This document shows positions 57,761-64,000 of a stretch of 64,000 bases of DNA, piece after piece (position 1 is the first letter of the stretch; every line of letters starts with the position of its first letter). The position numbers and the translations under genes are program-made. This DNA comes from Eublepharis macularius. Its lineage: Eukaryota > Chordata > Lepidosauria > Squamata > Eublepharidae. The DNA is taken from contig NC_072800.1 of NCBI RefSeq assembly GCF_028583425.1, forward strand, positions 8,941,001-9,005,000. The letters are read 5' to 3'. The notes beneath the pieces were generated by a model that saw only the letters and a program-made list of their open reading frames with translations, ran no database searches and was not told where the DNA came from.

Positions 57761-58974
57761 TTCCCTATCTTCTGTCTGGCAGCTGCATAGTTCATGGATA
57801 GGTTCAGCACAGGCCCCCCCCCCCCCGTCTCAGACCTGTGGGTTGGAGGGGAGGGGGCCGTGGTGGTTGGCTTCCTATGGCCCCAGGGCCCTCTTCCCTT
57901 GCGGGGATGCTGTGCTGCTCAAGTGCATCCTTGCGGGACGTGAACCCTTGGGCCTGGCTGTACATTGCGCCGTGGGACTGGGAATAAAGCTCATCTACAC
58001 ATGGACCCGTGTCTGCCTGCGATACTTTGGTGAACTGCCAGCCATATCCTGCCCTGGCACCATGAGCGCATGACCAGGCCCGCGGTGACAGCGCATCCCT
58101 TCCAAGGGGGGGGGGCTTAGGATGCACAAGGACTGGCCAGGGGCCGCTCTGGCATGTCTTCCATATTGCCCTAACGCACCTGCCCTGCCTGGCATGCCGC
58201 CCTGAGCTGGGGCAGTCACGCAACCTGCCATCGGGGGGCCCTCCCGGGCCTGGGGTGGCCACCCAGCCTGCATGGCCCGGCCGGGGAAGGGGCACGCTGT
58301 GGCAGCCAGCCGGGAGGCCTCGGGCTCCCGCATTTTAGCCACTTTGCGCAGCTGATGCGCTCTTCCACTGCCCCTGTGGGCGGGGCCAGCGGCCTTCCCT
58401 GCAGGATTGGCGGGGCTGGCAGCCTCGGAGTGGTTCCCCCCCCCCGGCAGGGCAACGCGAGTGGCCACAATTGCTGAACGCAGGAGACGGCGCCGAGCCA
58501 GGGCGGAGCCACGCGCAGCCTCGGACACACCCCACCCCTCCCAACAACCATGGCCTGTTGGCGTGGGAGGCTGGCAACTGCTCCACGGGATTGGATGCGA
58601 GGCAGGACGCCCTGGGGTGGAATGACCAATGGGGCTGCTGCAGACGCCCGAGGGGCTGGACCCACTCTGGGAGGCGGCCGCTCATGGGACTGTGTTGCTG
58701 GGGCTGCGGCTGCGATGGGGGCGACCCTCCCCAGGCGCGCGAGACCTCCTGCCCGGGATATGGCATCCGCCTGCCACCACCCTGGATTCTCCATTGGTGG
58801 GGGCTAGGGTTCCCGCGAGTGGACCGTTTCCCCTGCCATCTCCCGCTCCCTTGCAGTGGCAGCTCGCACCACCCTCTCCCTTGCTTATCGGGTGCCAGCT
58901 ATTCTCCCCACCGGGGATTGATCCCCCTCCCCGCTCACATGCCCCGCCCCAACCCTCTACCTGGCCATAGATGC
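57761..58974. other. Harbinger spacer, non-coding
   Basis: GC-rich sequence with a C homopolymer at about 57819-57830 and several long frames on both strands that show no domain and arise from composition. The plus-strand AATAAA near 57981 is the only signal I can point to. Confidence 0.4.
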
Positions 58975-59100
58975 AGGGGGGTTAGCCGTGTTAGCCTGTG
59001 GTAGCGAATTCAAAAAGGGTCCCATAGCACCTTTAAAACTATCCAATTTTATTGTGGCATAGGCTTCTGAGAATCAAGTTCTCTTCGGCAGATGGGTGGT
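58975..59100 (+). repeat. Half of a hairpin repeat inserted in the Harbinger element
   Basis: GGGTTAGCCGTGTTAGCCTG, ATAGCACCTTTAAAACTATC and GAATCAAGTTCTCTTCGGCA match one arm of the hairpin repeats at 31310 and 43546. It is followed by a G-rich GGAGG run to about 59160. Confidence 0.75.
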
Positions 59101-59320
59101 ACAGACACTGGTCAAATACAGAGGAGGAGGGGGGCAGGAGGAGGGAGGGAGGGGGCGGGGAGGCAAGACGGGGTGTGTCGGATACATTTGTGGCAATGTG
59201 CAGGTGGGGAGATGTGACGGGAGTGTTGGGGGAGGGGCGGAGGACGAAGTCAGACTCGCAGACACAGAAAACAGTTGTTGTACATCTCGTTTTATTGCAC
59301 TGGAAAGAGCGGGCTTGCGT

Positions 59321-60304
59321 TTAGGCTGGCGAGGGAGCCGGAGCATTCCACACAGCCCTCCTTCCCGCTCGGAGGGGCGGGGCTGGGATGCAGGCCGCGG
59401 TGCGACGGTGCTTCCTGGGCTGCAGCCAACCGTCCGTCAGAGATGTTTGGGGAGGGCGGGGCGCGGGGGAGCAGCCATGCCCTGGACGTGCCTGTGGGGG
59501 AAAAAGTCACGTGTGGGCTTTGCCTCGTTCCACTGGCAAGGCAAGCCCCACACTCCGCCATCCGGGGGGGGGGTTGCACATGGTCGAGGGCAGCAGCTGA
59601 TGCATGACGGTCTGGTGAGGATGCACTCGGCCTTGGCAAGCCTTTACCTTTAAGGGAGAGAATGAGCTGGTCACAACAAACACCTGGCCACATGTGGTTT
59701 TCGAGGCGCCTGCCTCTGAGGCAGCCAGGGGCGGGCATGGTTGCCCCCCACCCCTGCTGGGCCTCACCCAAAGCGGCAAGTGAGCGGGTGGGTTCAGGTG
59801 AATGGGCGGTTTGCACTAATCTGCGGAATGCCCCCCCACCTCCTCCTTACCTGTCAGCGCTCTGTCGGTCATCACCAGGTGGGAGCGCAAGAGTCAGGGC
59901 ACCTGCAAGGAAACGGGAGAGCATGCGGTTAATTTGCAAAGTGTCATTCCCTTCTGCCACGGAAGGGTTAGTTTGTTTGTGCTTAGTTAGAAGCAACTAG
60001 CATGCATCAGTTAGCTGTGGAGTCATTCTTTCTATCACGGTAGAAAGAGAGTTAGGCAGTTAGGCACCTCTTCCCCTTTATGCGAAGTTCCCCCAGTTTT
60101 TCGCAAAGTCCCCTGAGTGCATTCTGCGCCTGCCAATGTGAATGCCCTCAGCCCGTTTCGGTTTTCAAAGGGGCAATGCCACTCAGCAGACGGGCAGAGC
60201 CTCCGGCCGAGTGCTCACTTACCTGGGGGTTTGGGCGGCGCTGGCCGGATGTTTTGTAGGGCGCGGTCGCAGGTGATTGGGTGCAGAGAGGGGGGCTCGT
60301 CCAT
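59321..60304 (-). CDS. Possible fourth spliced unit of the Harbinger element
   Basis: Speculative. Exon 1 60223-60304 starts ATG (MDEPPSLHPITCDRALQN...) and ends at a strong GTAAGT. Exon 2 59851-59902 lies between TTCCTTGCAG and GTAAGG. A last exon follows CCCCCACAG at 59492. If a 19-base exon (59648-59666) is included, the frame runs to TAA at 59321-59323, 25 bases before AATAAA (59291-59296), giving 107 residues. Without it the product is shorter. Upstream are a CCAAT box (about 60321-60325) and GC boxes (about 60368-60382). It may be non-coding. Confidence 0.3.
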
Positions 60305-60742
60305 GCCGGGCGCGCACGCTGATTGGTCCCCGGGATAGTTCTCATCCTATGCTCCTTCGGGCCATAGGGGCGGGGCGGGGCGCTCAGAGAGGGGGCTGAT
60401 TTTTCGCCGTTCCATGGACGCCTATGGGCTACGCCTTCTTTTTCCGTGGCGTAGCTTTTTTGCGCCGCTGTGGGCGTTCCCGCTTCTGGAGGAGCTTAGG
60501 GAGCGGACTAACTCCGACCCCGCCTTGCTCCCCGCCACCCCCTGCGTCGGCGTAGGGCTCTACGCCACTTCTGCGCCGCCGCCCGGGCGCCTGTGGCTTG
60601 CATCGGTGCTGGCCCGCCAGCGGGCCAGCGCCGCGTCCCAGCGCGGGCGGAAGGCCACTTACGCGGGCGTACGGGCTAGATGCGCCCTCGCAAGCCTTAG
60701 TTCGGTTCCTGTTCACTTTCCGTGCCCTTCTTAGGATTGGGC

Positions 60743-61195
60743 TGCCCGTCTATTACTTTATTTTCCCTTGGTCTTTTTACTGCTGTTCCATTTTTAAAAG
60801 TCCGATAACGATCTTTACCTTTGCCGATTCTGCGGGTTGTCTGTGTTGTTTCCTTTGCTTAATCTTTGGTAAAAGCTGCTGCTGAAGCTTGGTTCTGACG
60901 ATCTTATGCCAATTTAATGACTCCTGAGGCACTGCAGAGATAGAAGCTCGCCCTTCTCTGAGGGGACCTCAGTGATGGTGGGAGTCCTTGATTCAGAACC
61001 CCCTCCCTCACCGAGATCTCACTCTCTCGGGGGTGCGTAGCGTTCAAGCCCAACTTCTCCCTGAAGTTGGGGTGGAAACGGGCGTTGAGGCGCCTTGCTT
61101 TCCAAGAAAAACAGTGTCTCGGACAGCCCAAATCTTAGGCTGCTTCAGACCGCCATAAATCCAGACTGCCATAAATCCAAACCGGAAGTCCTCCG
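60743..61195 (-). mobile_element. L1 5' UTR, distal part
   Basis: The 5' end of the L1 on the minus strand, starting next to the target duplication at 61196 and running to the Harbinger insertion. It contains a tandem CCATAAATCCA pair near 61152-61181. On the minus strand a GC-rich head is followed by T- and A-rich sequence. Confidence 0.8.
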
Positions 61196-61209
61196 TACCA
61201 TAAGCTTTC

Positions 61210-61302
61210 CAGAACCACAGCTGTGAGATGCAGAGAGCTGTGGTTCTCAAAAGCTTACGCTACAATAAAGTTGGTTAGTCTTAAAGGTGCTACTGACTCT
61301 TT
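61210..61302. repeat. Right half of the hairpin repeat split by the L1
   Basis: GAGCTGTGGTTCTCAAAAGC and TAAAGTTGGTTAGTCTTAAA are the reverse complement of the left half at 47455-47513. Together they would form a ~165-bp palindrome before the L1 entered. Confidence 0.88.
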
Positions 61303-61388
61303 AATATTTATCTGCAAGTCTTTGGTAATTATTTGTTCTGATTTACTAGAGGCCTTCATTTTTAACTTTGATTTTGTTTTCTTCTCAG

Positions 61389-61523
61389 GCTAGTACTGAC
61401 GCTTTTAGAATAGAATACGATACCTTTGGAGAACTGAAGGTTCCAAATGACAAATATTACGGTGCCCAAACGGTGAGATCCACAATGAACTTTAAGATTG
61501 GCGGTGTGACTGAACAGATGCCA
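61389..61523 (+). CDS. FH: FH exon 2 (fumarase N-terminus)
   Basis: 135 bp, the same length as human exon 2. Codes for [20 protein letters not shown] and [20 protein letters not shown] followed by TEQMP, nearly identical to mammalian fumarase. Acceptor TTTTCTTCTCAG, donor GTGAGT, phase 0 at both ends. This is the start of the class II fumarase fold; the active-site regions lie in later exons outside the window. Confidence 0.97.
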
Positions 61524-62269
61524 GTGAGTAACTCAGCCTTGAAGGGATTGGGCCTGGGATCACGAGAAGGGGTGCTACAGATCATGCTTTCGCTTCCTTC
61601 TCTCTGCTTCTCTGAAAGAAAGTTTAGTGGTCTTTCTATGTTCATTTTAACCAGTGGTAAGAACAGTTGCAGATAAAAGCAACATAGTGGAGAGAGAGTG
61701 GAATGAGGGTAGAGAGAGAGTACGTGCTCCTGCTGCTCACTGTCAGTAAGAGTCACCATCATGGCCACATGCTCTCTGTTTTCATTTGCTTTTTCTGCAC
61801 TGTGTTAATCTAACTGTATTGGCCCAGAGACGCTCATCCCCCATCTCTGATGGCTTTCCTAGCCACTCAGGATCCCCCGGGGCCTCTAAGAGCTCTGGTC
61901 GTTAATTTTGAAGCTCTCCGACTTTGGGGTGTGTACCTCCTTGGCAAGCTATACTGGACACAGGCAGATAAAATACGTAATTGGAGTTTATTAAAGAAAG
62001 AACACAGGAGCGTATGCGAAGCAGAAACTGCTCTTAAAAAGCATTTAGGCAAGGCAAGAAAACAAATAACAGCTTGATGTCCTGCGTTCTAACTAACTAA
62101 AATTCTACTGGCTATCTAAGAATTCTCTGAGTTGGTTCCAAAGCTGGTTGATCTTACCAGAGTCCATCCATGCCAGCTTACTCTAGGCATCTTGGAAGTG
62201 GCAGGGAGCTGAGGAGCTCCCTCTCTCACACATTGCAAGTGGTTAGCAATGGCTTTAACTTTAACTTTA
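61524..62269. other. FH intron 2, 5' part
   Basis: Non-coding sequence. 61850-62080 is open on the plus strand for 75 codons without a recognisable domain. Nothing else to report. Confidence 0.4.
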
Positions 62270-62800
62270 ATTGAATTTTTATACCGCCCATCTCCCGAAG
62301 GACTCAGGGCGGTGTACAGCCAAAATAAAACATACAAATATAAAACAGTAAGGATATAAAATATAAACATATTGGATAATTTAACTCAGAACAGGACAAC
62401 TCAATTAAAACACATTTAGGTCAGCCCCGCTTGTTGGAATAATAGCGTCTTAAGGGCACGGCGAAAGGTGTGTAGGTCAGGGACCATACGTATCTCCGGG
62501 GGCAATTCATTCCAGAGGGCAGGTGCCCCGACACAGAAGGCTCTCCCCCTGGGGGTCACCAGCCGACATTGTTTGACCGACGGCACCCTGAGGAGGCCCT
62601 CTCTGTGGGAGCGTACCGGCCTGTGGGAGGCTATCGGTAGCAGCAGGCGGTCTCGCAAATACCTAGGCCCTAAGCCATGGAACGCTCTGAAGATGGTAAC
62701 CAGCACCTTGAAGCGCACCCGGCTGCACACCCAGCTGCCAGGTAGCGAACTGATCAACTGCCTAGAGACAAAGAGGCTTCTTGAAATCTGGAGGGGCATC
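62270..62800 (-). mobile_element. L2 LINE 3' end (ORF C-terminus and 3' UTR)
   Basis: Minus-strand frame 62416-62799 contains RFKVLVTIFRAFHGLGPRYL, LVTPRGRAFCVGAPALWNEL and LHTFRRALKTLLF, the typical C-terminal tail of L2-clade LINE proteins. The 3' UTR contains GGGCGGTATAAAAATTC and ends in a CTTTAA-type repeat on the plus strand (62251-62272). 5'-truncated; the remaining frame is open. Confidence 0.85.
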
Positions 62801-63994
62801 AGCCCACTCGAAGAACCAATCAGGGCTGGCTTATTTAATTGGACATTACAGCCTGTGGAAGCTTAGGGAGTATGGCTGCAGCTGAGCTCAGCACCAGGCT
62901 CCAGCCTTCTCAAGGCCACTTCCCACAGGAAGAAAGCCGTTCACAGGTGCAGTTAATTATCAAAACTAGGGAGTTTCCAGTAAACAGGCCTAGGAAGAAA
63001 TTTGCAGGACATGAGGCCTGAACCAAAGTTTCAAACTTAACATTCTGTCTTAGGTGGTACAAGGCCTGGTCCTTACAGTTACTCATGACGTTGTTTACAC
63101 TGGTTAAAAGGAACTTGACCCTGATTTTAGCATGTCTGAACATGGATTGTATCTTAATTTATTTATTTGGTTTAAGTCTGGAGTCCAACAGCACCTTAAA
63201 ATCTAACAAAACATGTAAGTTTCCGAGAGTCGGAGTGTCAGATGCATAGGAGTATAAATCTGTCCGGCCCAATATAGACATGGAACAGAAAACAGGATTG
63301 GGGGTGCTGGTGCAAAACAAGATCTTGCTCCTCTTCCAGATAACAGAGGGCAGTTGGCTTGCTACCCCCAAGCAAACTGTGAAGGCTGCCAGGAGTGCTT
63401 CTGCCCAGAGGGCGGAGGATAGACAAATGAGCACCAGTTGCTGCTTCTGTCAGCCACAGCTTCATGCCTGCCGTGTGCGGCAACATTTTGTGGGGGGGGG
63501 GGGGGCGGGGGGGAGGAGAGTCCCCTCCTGCAAGTACTTTTTCCAGGAGTTTCAGACCCAAGAAGCAGTTTTGTGGCCATGGAAAAATGCTTGTTTGATT
63601 CTTCATGCATCTGTGTGACAGTTAACTGAGTTGAAATTCTCAGCAAGTTAGAATTTTACTCACATTTTAAGCCGTTTGGACTTTCCATTCTTTTTTGTTG
63701 AACCATGTTCAGTAAGGCCTGAGACATATGAATACCTCTGTAACATGATTGAAACTGTTCTTTAATAGTTGAGGGGGGCATTGCTTTCATAGTTCCACTG
63801 TTTCAAATAGGATTTTAACCTGTAGAAGTAGACTCATCAGTGGAGATGAGCTGGTGATGGGGATGGGGGCAGTTTATCACCTCCTTCATTTGGTTGCATG
63901 AAGGTCCTTTACAGAGGTCAGCAAGTAGGTGCCTCCCATATTTGCTGTGTATATAAAAGTTCCCTCTTCTAAAGACTGCTCTTTTAAATTGTAG
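62801..63994. other. FH intron 2, 3' part
   Basis: Includes a diverged arm of the hairpin repeat at about 63176-63245 (GGAGTCCAACAGCACCTTAA; GAGAGTCGGAGTGTCAGATG) and a poly-G run at 63490-63511 that leaves an open frame on the minus strand by composition. No coding signal. Confidence 0.4.
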
Positions 63995-64000
63995 GTGCAG
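63995..64000 (+). CDS. FH: Probable first six bases of FH exon 3
   Basis: The window ends TTTTAAATTGTAG followed by GTGCAG. Exon 3 must begin in phase 0, and Val-Gln followed by the VIKAFG region would fit vertebrate fumarases. Only six bases are visible, so this is a positional guess. Confidence 0.45.

Larger units (their letters stand above)
52716..60742 (+). mobile_element. PIF/Harbinger DNA transposon, ~8 kb, multi-gene
   Basis: GC-rich block inside the L1 5' UTR. The ends are inverted: CAGCGCAATCCTATGG at left and the reverse of CAGCCCAATCCTAAG at right (about 13 of 15 positions). L1 5' UTR sequence resumes on both sides. It carries a HARBI1-type transposase (plus), a divergent Myb-like gene (minus), a third spliced gene (minus) and a possible fourth unit. 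I do not find the expected 3-bp target duplication, so the exact ends may be off by a few bases. It is younger than the L1 it interrupts. Confidence 0.85.
47514..61195 (-). mobile_element. Full-length L1 LINE (interrupted by a Harbinger element)
   Basis: Antisense to FH in intron 1. The 14-bp target duplication TACCATAAGCTTTC is exact at 47500-47513 and 61196-61209. Read on the minus strand from 61195: 5' UTR (61195-60743, continued 52715-52245), ORF1, ORF2, 3' UTR and a short A-rich tail at about 47525. Without the 8,027-bp insertion the L1 is about 5.65 kb, full length. ORF1 is intact and ORF2 has about five stops or frameshifts. It entered a hairpin repeat whose halves remain at both ends. 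Confidence 0.93.

Overview
The window looks like nuclear DNA of a squamate reptile (lizard or gecko type); the species cannot be named from sequence alone. The evidence is two intron-containing vertebrate genes, a Sauria-type tRNA-derived SINE, 5S rRNA-derived SINEs, CR1, L2 and L1 LINEs, Penelope-like debris, hAT elements, a PIF/Harbinger element and Ty3/Gypsy chromoviruses.

Layout. 1-18549 is a retroelement block. It holds the right part of an apparently whole Ty3/Gypsy chromovirus (1-6221), a tRNA-derived SINE fragment, a broken relative on the minus strand (6457-11613), and a nearly whole young Sushi-type element (12369-18165) that landed inside a ~46-52 bp minisatellite. 18902-21204 is a non-autonomous hAT element built of internal subrepeats. 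25217-34072 (minus) is FRRS1L with all five coding exons, which code for a 303-residue DOMON-domain accessory protein of AMPA receptors. Its introns hold a solo LTR, CR1, Penelope and Sauria SINE copies, and its promoter is a CpG island. 34573-43720 is intergenic repeat DNA: 5S-SINEs, nested hATs with target duplications, L1 fragments and palindromes. From 44128 to the right edge runs FH (fumarate hydratase, plus strand): exon 1 44128-44241, exon 2 61389-61523, and probably the first six bases of exon 3 at 63995.

The 17 kb FH intron 1 is a nest. A hairpin element was split by a full-length antisense L1 (47514-61195, 14-bp target duplication). The L1 5' UTR was later entered by an 8 kb GC-rich PIF/Harbinger element (52716-60742). 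This element has the expected transposase and Myb-like protein, divergently arranged and each with introns. It also has a third three-exon gene with canonical splice sites and its own poly(A) signal that I do not recognise, and possibly a fourth spliced unit. These extra genes are the best candidate for something undescribed. They are gene models inferred by reading splice signals, with no transcript evidence.

The two host genes are divergent and about 10 kb apart. In human they lie on different chromosomes (recalled: 9q31 and 1q43), so the pairing is either a lineage-specific rearrangement or an assembly join.
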